Assembly (NCBI GenBank): GCA_035648595.1
Contig: DASRLH010000247.1
Coordinates: 1 to 10,324, forward strand
Length of the DNA: 10,324 nt
DNA from: RYN-428 sp035648595
GTDB taxonomy: Bacteria; Planctomycetota; Phycisphaerae; Tepidisphaerales; Tepidisphaeraceae
Direction of reading: 5' to 3'
The position numbers were made by a program, and so were the translations under genes. Below are positions 1-6,271 of this stretch, one piece after another; the stretch's first letter is position 1, and each line of letters opens with the position of its first letter. The notes under the pieces were generated by a model that did not search any database, was not told where the DNA came from, and saw only the letters and a list, made by a program, of their open reading frames with translations.

Positions 1-71
1 GAGGGACCTTGACGCCGACCCGTGGAGCGTAAAATCTGCCGCGAGGTGGGAGGGGGAAGCACCTTCGCCGC

Positions 72-206
72 CTGCGGTACTCCGCAGTCCTCCCTTCTTT
101 GGTTGCGGCCAAAGGCCGCGCTAAGCTCTTGCGCCTTCGACCGGAATACCGGTCGAACATCGCGGCGTACCGCGACTCCACGGGCGAGCCGCCCGTGCCA
201 CTATTT
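72..206 (+). repeat. Array of five consecutive perfect small hairpins; partial copy of the palindromic element family
   Basis: Five inverted repeats follow one another: ctgcgg-tact-ccgcag (72-87), gcggcc-aaa-ggccgc (105-119), cgaccgg-aata-ccggtcg (138-155), tcgcgg-cgta-ccgcga (160-175) and cacgggc-gagcc-gcccgtg (179-197). The 77 bases at 130-206 match the opposite strand at 2550-2626 with only four mismatches, so this is a true dispersed repeat and not chance GC richness. The piece resembles one half of the 189-bp element at 2555-2743 whose other terminal arm has been lost or has diverged to the short ggtactccg at 76-84. Confidence 0.8.
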
Positions 207-323
207 CTGGCCACGCCCGCCGCGGTCGCGGGTGCGCGATCATCTCGTGCGGCGTTCATTCGATAGATACATCTTGGATTGCAAGACCGCGAGACCGCGA
301 TTTGTCGACCACCACACCATCGG

Positions 324-342
324 CACGGGCGGGACGCCCGTG
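324..342. repeat. cacgggc-N5-gcccgtg palindrome copy
   Basis: A 7-bp perfect inverted repeat with a 5-base centre (gggac). The 20 bases 323-342 are identical to 6348-6367, where the same sequence forms the right terminal arm of the 100-bp element. Here I see no matching left arm close by, so this is a solo end or a remnant. Confidence 0.75.
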
Positions 343-412
343 ATACATTGACGGACTTTCCCATTGCCCATCCACCCCTCTGCGCTTGGATGTGACGTAC
401 TAACTCTTGTGC

Positions 413-2428
413 TTAAGCCGCTCGTGCGCGATCGAGCGCCGGCCCCTGACCGGCCGAGGCCGCGAGAAACGCGCCCATCGCTTCGATGGTAATGGGCAGT
501 CGACGCACGCAAAGAGTGGGAAGATCGGCTGGCGCGGCGTCGGTTCCGTTGCCACCCAAATATAAGACCGGGATCGCCCGGCCCGCCAGCAGCCGGCGAA
601 CCTGGTCCATCTCGCGGGCAAACGCTTCCGCGCCGCCGGCGCGGGGGCCGGCGACCACCAATGCGCCGGCTTCCCCAAGGGCATCGGGGCTTGACGCCGC
701 CAAAGGCGAGATCATCGCGAGCTCGCGCGCCGTCAGGCGCAATAAACTGGCCAATGGGTCCATCGTGCCGTAGTCGGCATGGCGAAGGTAGCCGACGCGA
801 ATGGGCTGCGTGGGCGCCAGCGGCTCGAAGAGTTTCTGGGCATTCGGGCCGGTGAGACCACCGAGAACACTTGCCGTCGCCATCGCTTCGTTGCGCAATT
901 TCTCGTCGTCGGGGGCGGTCAGGCCCGCCGCGCCGAACGTATTGCGGCATTCAGCCTGCGTAAGGGGCGTCACCGGCTCACTCACGCCCGGCGCCAGCAT
1001 CAGCCCGTGGGCGTACACGTTCATCGCCCTCAGCGCGCGGCCCAGCAGGCTGCCCGCGCCCGCTGCGGACTTGCGGTCGCCGCGCTCGAAGAATTCCTCA
1101 ATGGGCAGCGTAATCAAGGGCGGCAGACGCAGGCGCGTCAGCAGGTGAGTGACCAGTTCGCCATAGGGGATTCCGAACACAACCGCCTCGGCTTGCCGAA
1201 GCGGCCGGCCCGTCCGGGCGGCCAGGGTGGTGATCGTTTCATACTCGCCGGCGAATTGCTGTCGCAGCACAATCTCCGGCAAATCGTGACAAAGGCCCAC
1301 CAGATATGCCGACCCAGGCGGCACGGAGATATCCTGCGGCGCAACTTTTTCCATCAACATCGCAACGCCCAGGCAATGCTGCCAGACGCGCAGCATGCGC
1401 AATCCATCGGTCGCGCTGCCGGCGAAGGCGTCGAACACGCCGACGTTGAGAACCAGATTTCGGACGCCGGCCATTCCGATCTGTTTCACTGCGTCCTCGA
1501 CGGTGGAAGTGCGGTTTCGCTCCGTGGCGAAAGCCGCCGAGTTGGCCACGCGAAGCACCCGCGCGGTGAGAATCGGGTCTCGCCGCAGAATCTGCGCGAT
1601 ATCCCCGACCGATCCGCGCGGCGAGCTGACCAGCGCGATCAACTCGGCCACCACGCCCGGCAGCGCCTTCACCGGCGCCTGCTCGAGCCGGCGAAGCGTC
1701 TGCTCGCGCGTGTGAACCGCAAGGCCGTCTCGCTGCGCGGCTTCCATCAAAACTTTTCGATCTTCCTCGGCGGTGGCGTAGGGGGCGGGCGCGACGATTG
1801 ATGCCAGGGGCCTGGAGAAAGCCGGATTAACCGTGGGAACTGTAGTGGCGACGGGTGCGGCATTACCCATAGTCTCGGCATAATAGCCCGACGGCGCGGC
1901 TGTCGGGGCGGCGTGGGTAAAGCTGCGCAAGTCAGCCGGATTCGCGGAGGCGCGCTCAATATTCGTCGGATCCGCCGCGTGACCCGGCGCCGGCGCGCCA
2001 GCCGCGCCGGCGGAGCCCGCCGTCGCCGCCCCGGCTATTCCGCGCAGCTGCGGCGGGGCGGTAGGCACCACATGCCTGCGCACGCGCACCAGCAGTTCCG
2101 GCAGCGAGAATTGCCGCTTCAACATGTATCCGCGCACGCCCAGTTCCGCGGCCCGCAGCACGTCCGCCTTATCGGACGCTTCGGCGAGGATGATGATTTG
2201 GAGCGCATCGCCGCGCTCTCGGGCGCGTTGCAATACTGACAGCAGCCGCCAGCCTTCGGAGCCGGCGAGCCCCGGATCAAGAATCAGGAGGGCCGGCTTG
2301 AGTCGCCGAAGCATCTCGGCCGCCTCGTCGGGCCCGGCCCAGGCGGCGCTATAACCGTGAACTTCCAATACCCGACCCAACAGTTCCCTGCACAACGCGG
2401 AGGAATCGATTACCAAAACATCGGCCAT
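413..2428 (-). CDS. Response regulator with receiver, HDOD domain and receiver-like C-terminus (671 aa)
   Basis: The start at 2428 gives MADVLVID and has a GGAAGGGA ribosome site 7 bases upstream. The frame stays open 110 codons further up, but that part is repeat-encoded and was excluded. Residues 1-120 form a CheY-like receiver (VLVID at 4-8, likely phospho-acceptor Asp51 in LLILD, Lys104 in YMLK). Residues 121-230 are an Ala/Pro-rich linker. Residues 250-450 are an HDOD domain: ALPGVVAEL, the DPILTARVLRVANSA segment at 284-298, WQHCLGVA (His351) and GLCHDLPE (His381-Asp382). Residues 542-657 have the strand-helix rhythm of another receiver fold without its acidic pocket. HDOD proteins are related to HD phosphohydrolases but usually lack full catalytic sets, and act as signalling scaffolds; here the Gly-Lys usually after HD is Pro-Glu. 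The gene stands alone after a 456-bp gap from aroC and no kinase is adjacent. Family is confident; the signal it serves is unknown. Confidence 0.88.
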   Translation of the reverse strand: MADVLVIDSSALCRELLGRVLEVHGYSAAWAGPDEAAEMLRRLKPALLILDPGLAGSEGWRLLSVLQRARERGDALQIIILAEASDKADVLRAAELGVRGYMLKRQFSLPELLVRVRRHVVPTAPPQLRGIAGAATAGSAGAAGAPAPGHAADPTNIERASANPADLRSFTHAAPTAAPSGYYAETMGNAAPVATTVPTVNPAFSRPLASIVAPAPYATAEEDRKVLMEAAQRDGLAVHTREQTLRRLEQAPVKALPGVVAELIALVSSPRGSVGDIAQILRRDPILTARVLRVANSAAFATERNRTSTVEDAVKQIGMAGVRNLVLNVGVFDAFAGSATDGLRMLRVWQHCLGVAMLMEKVAPQDISVPPGSAYLVGLCHDLPEIVLRQQFAGEYETITTLAARTGRPLRQAEAVVFGIPYGELVTHLLTRLRLPPLITLPIEEFFERGDRKSAAGAGSLLGRALRAMNVYAHGLMLAPGVSEPVTPLTQAECRNTFGAAGLTAPDDEKLRNEAMATASVLGGLTGPNAQKLFEPLAPTQPIRVGYLRHADYGTMDPLASLLRLTARELAMISPLAASSPDALGEAGALVVAGPRAGGAEAFAREMDQVRRLLAGRAIPVLYLGGNGTDAAPADLPTLCVRRLPITIEAMGAFLAASAGQGPALDRARAA

Positions 2429-2435
2429 CGAATGG

Positions 2436-2443
2436 TCCCTTCC
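2436..2443 (-). promoter_or_regulatory. Ribosome binding site of the HDOD regulator
   Basis: The minus strand reads GGAAGGGA, 7 bases before the ATG at 2428. It decides in favour of this start over the ATG at 2452 (eight codons earlier, MYVGRDHS) and over the far upstream ATG at 2758, which lies beyond the 189-bp repeat element. Confidence 0.7.
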
Positions 2444-2554
2444 AACATACATCGAATAATTTCTATACGTCCTTGCATCAGAAATATCGGAGTGCCCCGG
2501 ATAATCCATGAGCAAATGTGGCGCACCTAAACAGGTTGGGTGTGCCCGCAAATA

Positions 2555-2743
2555 GTGGCACGGGCGGCTCGCCCGTGGAGTCGCGGTATGCCGCGATGTT
2601 TGACCGGTACTCCGGGCGAAGGCGCATGAGCGCAGCGTTCTTCGTGTGCGTGAAGCCATCGGTCGCTGCGCTGGAGGTGGTTTGGTCGGAGTACCGGCCA
2701 ACGCCGCGGCGTACCGCGGCCACGGGCGAGACGCCCGTGCCAC
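2555..2743. mobile_element. 189-bp MITE-like element with ~57-60 bp terminal inverted repeats
   Basis: The left arm (2555-2614) begins gtggcacgggcg and ends ccggtactccg. The reverse complement of the right arm (2687-2743) begins and ends with the same bases; about 51 of 60 aligned positions agree by eye, with a 2-base and a 1-base gap. Each arm contains two smaller hairpins: cacgggc-N5-gcccgtg (2559-2577 and 2721-2739) and a cgcgg-N4-ccgcg stem (2582-2595; 2705-2718). The 72-bp core (2615-2686) has no coding content. Flanking target duplications were not found. The whole element lacks stop codons in several frames, so gene callers will make false ORFs across it. Confidence 0.7.
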
Positions 2744-2801
2744 GAAAGATGGCCGCACTCAGCGCCCTTTGAATTTCCGCTTTTCTTGCATTTGAGTTTG
2801 T

Positions 2802-2831
2802 TTCGGATTTCGTGCTTCGGATTTCGGATTT
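2802..2831 (+). repeat. Triplicated 'ttcggattt' repeat
   Basis: The 9-mer ttcggattt occurs at 2802-2810, 2816-2824 and 2823-2831 in an A/T-rich patch that stands out from the GC-rich surroundings. Translated, it gives FRISDF-like peptides. From memory, such peptides recur as intergenic artefacts in planctomycete and verrucomicrobial genomes; this was not searched. Confidence 0.55.
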
Positions 2832-2884
2832 TTACCCGTCACTTGGGTTGTGGGCTCAGCCTCCAATGGAGCCGTTTGCGCCGA

Positions 2885-4054
2885 TTAAAGCGGCAATTGC
2901 CGCGCGGCGTCCAGATACGCATCGTAATTGGCCCGCATTTCCCTCACCGAGTCTCCTCCAAACTTCTCGATCAAAGCGCGGGCGATTTCGAAGGCGATGA
3001 CGTTTTCCATCACCACTGACGCCGCGCTGATGGCGGAGATGTCGGAGCGTTCCCAGCCGGCTTCGCTGGGCTGCTTGGTATTGAGGTCGATGCTGCGGAG
3101 CGGCTTGCCCAGGGTGCTAATCGGCTTCATGGCGCCGCGGACCACGATGGGCATGCCGTTGGTCATGCCGCCTTCGAGGCCGCCGGCGTTATTGCTGCCG
3201 CGCGTGAAGCCCAGTGATGGCGTATTCTTGCGGGCGGCATCGAAGAAAATTTCATCGTGCACCTGCGATCCGGGCCGCCGGGCGGCCTCGAAGCCCAGGC
3301 CGATCTCGACGCCCTTGAACGCCTGAATTCCCACGACCGCCGCCGCGATCCGGCTGTCGAGCCGGCCATCCCAGGTCATGCAGCTTCCCAGCCCGATGGG
3401 GCACCCGAAGACGTGCGCCTCGACGATGCCGCCGGCGGTGTCCTTCGCTTCCTTTTGTGCGAGAATGAATTCGCGCATGCGCCCCTCGGCAACCGGGTCG
3501 GGGCAATACACATCCGATGCTTCGCGCGCCGCGAGAAGGGTCCGCCAGTTGTCCGGCGTCACTTCAATCGAAGCCGTCGCCTCGCCCACCGCCCGCACGA
3601 ATCCGAACACTTCGATCCCAAACTCGCGCAGCAGGCATCGCGATAATGCGCCCGCCGCGACACGGGCGGCGGTCTCGCGGGCGCTGGCGCGCTCCAGCGT
3701 TTCCCGGCAATCGGTGGTCAGCCATTTCACGCTTCCCGCCAGATCGGCATGACCCGGTCGGGGCCGATGCAACGGCGGGGTCTTGGTTAGATCATCCAGC
3801 CGCGAGTCCTTGTTGGGCACTTCCATGGCGATCGGCGAGCCGATGGTCCGCCCCAGCCGCACGCCGGTGAGAAACTCGGCATGATCGGTCTCGATCTTCT
3901 GCCGCCCCCCGCGCCCATACCCGCCCTGCCGGCGGCGCAATTCGCCGTCAATAAACGCCAAATCCACCGGCACTCCCGCCGGCATCCCTTCAACCAATGC
4001 AATCAACCCCCGCCCATGCGATTCACCGGCGGTGCGATACGTCAGACAAGCCAT
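2885..4054 (-). CDS. aroC: Chorismate synthase (389 aa)
   Basis: This enzyme makes chorismate from 5-enolpyruvylshikimate 3-phosphate, the last step of the shikimate pathway, using reduced FMN as cofactor; it is cytosolic and tetrameric in the family. Length and motifs are complete: TAGESHG at 8-14 (catalytic His13), GRGGRQKIETD at 48-57 with the Arg residues of the cofactor site, RPGHADLAG at 99-107 (second catalytic His, here His102), RASARETAARVAAGA at 122-136, DGRLDSR at 229-235, FKGVEIGLGF at 246-255, GGLEGGMTNGMP at 291-302 and the C-terminal EKFGGDS at 363-369. The start is fixed by the conserved N-terminus; no clear ribosome site is visible. It is the last gene of the purC-led run, 78 bp after the end of the interrupted membrane gene frame, and may be co-transcribed with it. 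No truncation or missing residue was seen. Confidence 0.97.
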   Translation of the reverse strand: MACLTYRTAGESHGRGLIALVEGMPAGVPVDLAFIDGELRRRQGGYGRGGRQKIETDHAEFLTGVRLGRTIGSPIAMEVPNKDSRLDDLTKTPPLHRPRPGHADLAGSVKWLTTDCRETLERASARETAARVAAGALSRCLLREFGIEVFGFVRAVGEATASIEVTPDNWRTLLAAREASDVYCPDPVAEGRMREFILAQKEAKDTAGGIVEAHVFGCPIGLGSCMTWDGRLDSRIAAAVVGIQAFKGVEIGLGFEAARRPGSQVHDEIFFDAARKNTPSLGFTRGSNNAGGLEGGMTNGMPIVVRGAMKPISTLGKPLRSIDLNTKQPSEAGWERSDISAISAASVVMENVIAFEIARALIEKFGGDSVREMRANYDAYLDAARQLPL

Positions 4055-4132
4055 AGAAGTGCGATGGTATCACAAAGGCCGAGTGATTTCCGCAGGGGCG
4101 GCCACTGCATGGCGTGCAACCGTCCCCGCGGA

Positions 4133-4330
4133 TCAGCCCTGGCCTGATGAAATGCAACCATACGTAGAAGCGACGTCCTCTCCCGGCGTCGCATTTGAGA
4201 GGAATGAGGAACTGTCGGCGTTTGACATCTGGCTCAGCGCATCGGCCAGCCGCCGCGCCTCTTCACCTGCCTGCCGGGAAAGGTTGACAGCCCCACATTC
4301 GGGGCACCGCTCCGGCGAGGCGCGCAGGTC
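4133..4330 (-). pseudogene. Stranded 3' part of the membrane/zinc-ribbon gene, in frame after a TAA
   Basis: Immediately after the TAA at 4331-4333 the same frame continues open for 65 codons to a TGA at 4133-4135. It begins DLRASPERCPECGAVNLSRQ, which is the second half of a planctomycete CxxCGYDLRxxPxRCPECG zinc ribbon, and continues as a polar tail (EEARRLADALSQMSNADSSS). So this is the true end of the protein coded at 4331-4639, cut off by a nonsense codon where Tyr (TAT or TAC) is expected. It has no start of its own. It could be read only if the stop is suppressed or is a sequencing error. Confidence 0.8.
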
Positions 4331-4639
4331 TTAGCCGCACTCTTGGCAATGGCCGTGTCGCAGGCGGCGCGACCGCCGGACCACCGCCAGGCCGATGCCC
4401 ATCAGCGGGCCGACTCCCCATATTGTGAGGAACACCAGGACAGGAAAATCAGCTGGAAACCAGCCGTATGGCATCACCCATGCGCCAAAGAACACCGCGT
4501 AGTAAATCGCCGCCCAACTCCACCGCCTTGCAAGATGCCCAGTCCCGAACAGGCAAACGCCAAGCCCAAGCCCGAGGAAGGGCGCGGCAATCCCCACGAT
4601 CACGAGGAACGAAAGCCAGTCGAATCTAAAGTAAATCAT
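4331..4639 (-). CDS. Small multi-pass membrane protein with a zinc ribbon interrupted by a stop codon (102 aa as read)
   Basis: Three hydrophobic segments are visible, at about residues 9-31, 42-60 and 66-87, followed by a basic stretch (VVRRSRRLRHGH) and then CQECG, the first zinc knuckle (Cys98, Cys101). The protein then stops at a TAA. In planctomycete relatives this pattern normally continues G-Y-D-L-R and ends with a second CPECG, and that sequence is present in frame beyond the stop (4133-4330). The full protein would be 168 positions counting the stop. The ATG at 4637-4639 overlaps the TGA of the upstream 121-aa gene (ATGA), which suggests coupled translation. The function is unknown; such proteins are usually annotated as hypothetical. 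Without the second Cys pair the ribbon cannot bind zinc in the usual four-Cys way. The gene is either recently broken or carries a base error. Confidence 0.75.
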   Translation of the reverse strand: MIYFRFDWLSFLVIVGIAAPFLGLGLGVCLFGTGHLARRWSWAAIYYAVFFGAWVMPYGWFPADFPVLVFLTIWGVGPLMGIGLAVVRRSRRLRHGHCQECG

Positions 4640-5001
4640 CGATCGCCCCAGGAATCTCGCTCTTCTCGAATTTGTTGGTCAATATCTTGGGCCGACCGCT
4701 TGACCGGCGCCTTCCCGATAAAATCGAAGATCGAGGGGGGTCGCGCGGGAGTATCTTCAACGGCATGCACTGACGCGCCCTCCAAAAGTCGCGGATGGAC
4801 CCGCGTGACCAATATTCGGGCCAAAGCGGCAGAGCCGGTGTCTTCGTGCGTGGCCGCGATTTGCAATGCGCGTTCCGCGATACGCGCGTCCTTCTTCATC
4901 GCCTGAACAAACTCCTTCCAATCCGCAAGCTCGCCCCGCTCGAACAAAGATTCGATGGCCATGAGGGTCCAGTCGGCGGTATTGATGTGTCGGTGAAGCA
5001 T
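4636..5001 (-). CDS. Uncharacterised 121-aa soluble protein
   Basis: The start at 5001 is set by a GGGAGG ribosome site 8 bases upstream; the frame stays open to 5124 but without such a site. The protein is soluble and mostly helical: LHRHINTADWTLMAIESLF at 2-20, RGELADWKEFVQAMKKD at 22-38, a second helix pair RIAERALQIAATHEDTGSAALARILVTRV at 40-68, then a less ordered tail PARPPSIFDFIGKAPVKRS and a charged end. The first 40 residues remind me of small partner proteins found beside AbiEii-type nucleotidyltransferase toxins (an 'LNxxxWTLxAIxxxxxRGxxxDW' pattern). This is from memory and weak, and no nucleotidyltransferase lies next to it. It starts 4 bases after the stop of the 60-aa gene and overlaps the next gene by 3 bases, so it sits inside a tight operon. 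Confidence 0.75.
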   Translation of the reverse strand: MLHRHINTADWTLMAIESLFERGELADWKEFVQAMKKDARIAERALQIAATHEDTGSAALARILVTRVHPRLLEGASVHAVEDTPARPPSIFDFIGKAPVKRSAQDIDQQIREERDSWGDR

Positions 5002-5005
5002 GGCA

Positions 5006-5188
5006 TTATCCTCCCAACAATCGTACGGACACTCGATGAGCCGCGTAGAGTGAACAGACGGTTCCACCCACTGCCACCGCGCCCGGCACCTCCCGGGCCG
5101 CCTTGACGCCAGCGCGCACCACATCCGCCAGTTCTGGACGAACAGAAGGCACCGGCTGTTCAGGATTGTTATGTTTATCTTCGGGCAT
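5006..5188 (-). CDS. Small 60-aa protein between purC and the 121-aa gene
   Basis: The ORF has a good GGAGG ribosome site 5 bases before its ATG, begins 12 bases after the purC stop and ends 4 bases before the next ATG. That spacing supports a real operon gene despite its size. The N-terminus is polar (MPEDKHNNPEQPVPS), followed by a helix (PELADVVRAGVKAAREV) and a mildly hydrophobic stretch AVAVGGTVCSLYAAH, too weak to call a membrane segment with confidence. No family is recognised. It may be a small accessory protein of the downstream 121-aa product. Confidence 0.6.
   Translation of the reverse strand: MPEDKHNNPEQPVPSVRPELADVVRAGVKAAREVPGAVAVGGTVCSLYAAHRVSVRLLGG
5010..5015 (-). promoter_or_regulatory. 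Ribosome binding site of the 121-aa gene
   Basis: The minus strand reads GGGAGG, 8 bases before the ATG at 5001. It lies inside the last codons of the 60-aa gene, so the two are likely translated in a coupled way. Confidence 0.7.
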
Positions 5189-5193
5189 TGAAG

Positions 5194-5198
5194 CCTCC
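5194..5198 (-). promoter_or_regulatory. Ribosome binding site of the 60-aa gene
   Basis: The minus strand reads GGAGG, 5 bases before the ATG at 5188 and just after the purC stop codon (5201-5203). It is the main evidence that this short ORF is translated. Confidence 0.65.
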
Positions 5199-5200
5199 GG

Positions 5201-6073
5201 TCATCCCCACTCCATCCCCGTCAGCCTCTCAAACGCCTCGACATACCTTTTCCGCGTTCCCATGACCACCTCCTCCGGGAGCTGCGGCGCCGGCGGCATC
5301 TTGTCCCAGGGCTGGCCCTCCAGCCAGTTGCGGACAAACTGCTTGTCGAAGCTCGGCTGATCGCGCCCGGGAACGTATGTATCGGCGGGCCAGAAGCGGC
5401 TGCTGTCGGGAGTCAGCACTTCATCCACGAGGATCAGCCGGTCCTCATGCAAGCCGAACTCGAATTTGGTGTCGGCGATGATCACGCCGCGCGACGCCGC
5501 GTATTTGGCGGCCCGTGTGTAGAGGGAAAGTGTGCGCTCACGAAGCTGGCCCGCGAGCGCGGGGCCGACGCGCCGGGCCGATTCGTCGTATGAAATGTTA
5601 ATGTCATGCCCCGATTCTTCCTTGGTGGCCGGCGTGAAAATCGGATGCGGAAGCCTTTCACACACCCTAAGGCCCGCAGGCAGCCGGATGCCGCAGACGG
5701 TTTGCGATTTCTGATATTCCTTCCATCCCGAGCCGGCGAGGTACCCGCGCGCGACGCATTCGATTGGCGCCACGCGCGCCTTTTTCACCAGCATCGAACG
5801 GCCCTGCAATTGATCGGCGAAGGGCCGCACGCTCGCGGGATACGCTGACACTTCGCTGGTGATCAGATGATTCTCAAAGTGCCCGGCGAATTTCTCGAAC
5901 CAGAACAGGCTCAACGCCGTCAGGATGCTTCCCTTGTCGGGAATGCCGTTGGGCATGACGCAGTCGAAGGCGCTGATCCGGTCGGTGGCGACGATCAGCA
6001 GTTGGTCGCCAAGGTCGTACACGTCGCGCACTTTTCCGCGCCGCAGGGGAAAGGGAAGATCGCTATGGAGCAT
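5201..6073 (-). CDS. purC: Phosphoribosylaminoimidazole-succinocarboxamide synthase (SAICAR synthetase, 290 aa)
   Basis: This enzyme joins aspartate to CAIR with ATP in de novo purine synthesis; it is cytosolic. Family motifs in order: GKVRDVYDLGD at 13-23 (ATP-binding loop), LLIVATDRISAFD at 25-37, IPDKGSILTALS at 44-55, IECVARGYLAGSGWKEY at 104-120, PIFTPATKEESGHD at 144-157, SRGVIIADTKFEFG at 194-207, LVDEVLTPDSSRFWP at 215-229 and PSFDKQFVRNWL at 240-251. The length fits the roughly 290-residue form. ATGs at 6073, 6085 and 6148 share the frame; 6073 puts the P-loop region at the usual distance from the N-terminus, but none of the three has a clear ribosome site, so the start could be 12 bases earlier. 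It leads the minus-strand run that ends in aroC. Confidence 0.96.
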   Translation of the reverse strand: MLHSDLPFPLRRGKVRDVYDLGDQLLIVATDRISAFDCVMPNGIPDKGSILTALSLFWFEKFAGHFENHLITSEVSAYPASVRPFADQLQGRSMLVKKARVAPIECVARGYLAGSGWKEYQKSQTVCGIRLPAGLRVCERLPHPIFTPATKEESGHDINISYDESARRVGPALAGQLRERTLSLYTRAAKYAASRGVIIADTKFEFGLHEDRLILVDEVLTPDSSRFWPADTYVPGRDQPSFDKQFVRNWLEGQPWDKMPPAPQLPEEVVMGTRKRYVEAFERLTGMEWG

Positions 6074-6130
6074 TGCCGGTCGCATGCCGGCAGGGTAAGG
6101 GGCGCGGGGGGAAAAGTAAAAAAGAGGAAT

Positions 6131-6160
6131 GAACCACGAAGGCACCAAGACACGAAGAAA
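6131..6160 (+). repeat. 'accacgaaggcaccaag'-type dispersed repeat
   Basis: Reads aaccacgaaggcaccaagac followed by acgaagaaa; its translation NHEGTKTRRK is, from memory, a very frequent intergenic artefact in Planctomycetota and Verrucomicrobiota. A diverged relative (agccacgaatgcacacgaat) lies on the opposite strand at 6417-6446. A genome-wide count would be needed to confirm it. Confidence 0.5.
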
Positions 6161-6271
6161 ATGTTGAAATAAAATGCTCGCGCGATGGTGTGCTGCTCAG
6201 CTTGCGCGCCTTGACCATCGTCAGAAGTTGCAATACGGCGGGGATTGCCGTGGGCAATTTCGGATTCTCAT

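Larger units (their letters stand above)
1..412. other. Gap without a convincing gene, rich in small hairpins
   Basis: No recognisable protein is encoded here. Open frames cross the region but their translations are low-complexity, Arg/Pro-rich peptides typical of GC-rich repeats. The first 30-120 bases could hold the very end of a gene entering from the left: one forward frame is open from base 2 to a stop at 123 and starts RDLDADPWSVKSA before running into repeat-like WEGEAPS peptide; another frame stops at 30-32. Neither can be assigned. From base 72 on there is a chain of short perfect inverted repeats (listed separately). Bases 343-412 hold nothing I can identify. Confidence 0.6.
2429..2884. 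other. 456-bp repeat-filled gap between aroC and the HDOD regulator
   Basis: No gene is supported. The gap holds the 189-bp inverted-repeat element (2555-2743) and an A/T-rich 'ttcggattt' repeat (2802-2831). The promoter of the HDOD regulator should lie between about 2450 and 2550 on the minus strand, but I could not pick out a convincing -35/-10 pair. Confidence 0.6.

Noticed and set aside
2..123. Possible C-terminus of a gene entering from the left (RDLDADPWSVKSA...)
   Set aside because: Only about 15 residues look protein-like before repeat-type sequence begins, and another frame also stops nearby; too little to call.
240..950. Long open frame on the minus strand (236 codons) overlapping the HDOD gene
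   Set aside because: Its translation is Arg/Gly/Pro-rich with no domain, and it lies over the well-supported HDOD coding region in another frame.
779..1801. 340-codon plus-strand open frame
   Set aside because: Antisense to the HDOD gene; the composition (Arg, Gln, His-rich) is that of a GC-rich shadow frame and no family is recognisable.
2455..2475. TATAGA as a -10 box for the HDOD regulator
   Set aside because: The bases 17 positions upstream do not resemble a -35 box, so the match is no better than chance.
2853..2873. ggctc/gagcc inverted repeat after the aroC stop as a terminator
   Set aside because: The stem is 5 bp with an 11-base loop and there is no T-run after it on the minus strand.
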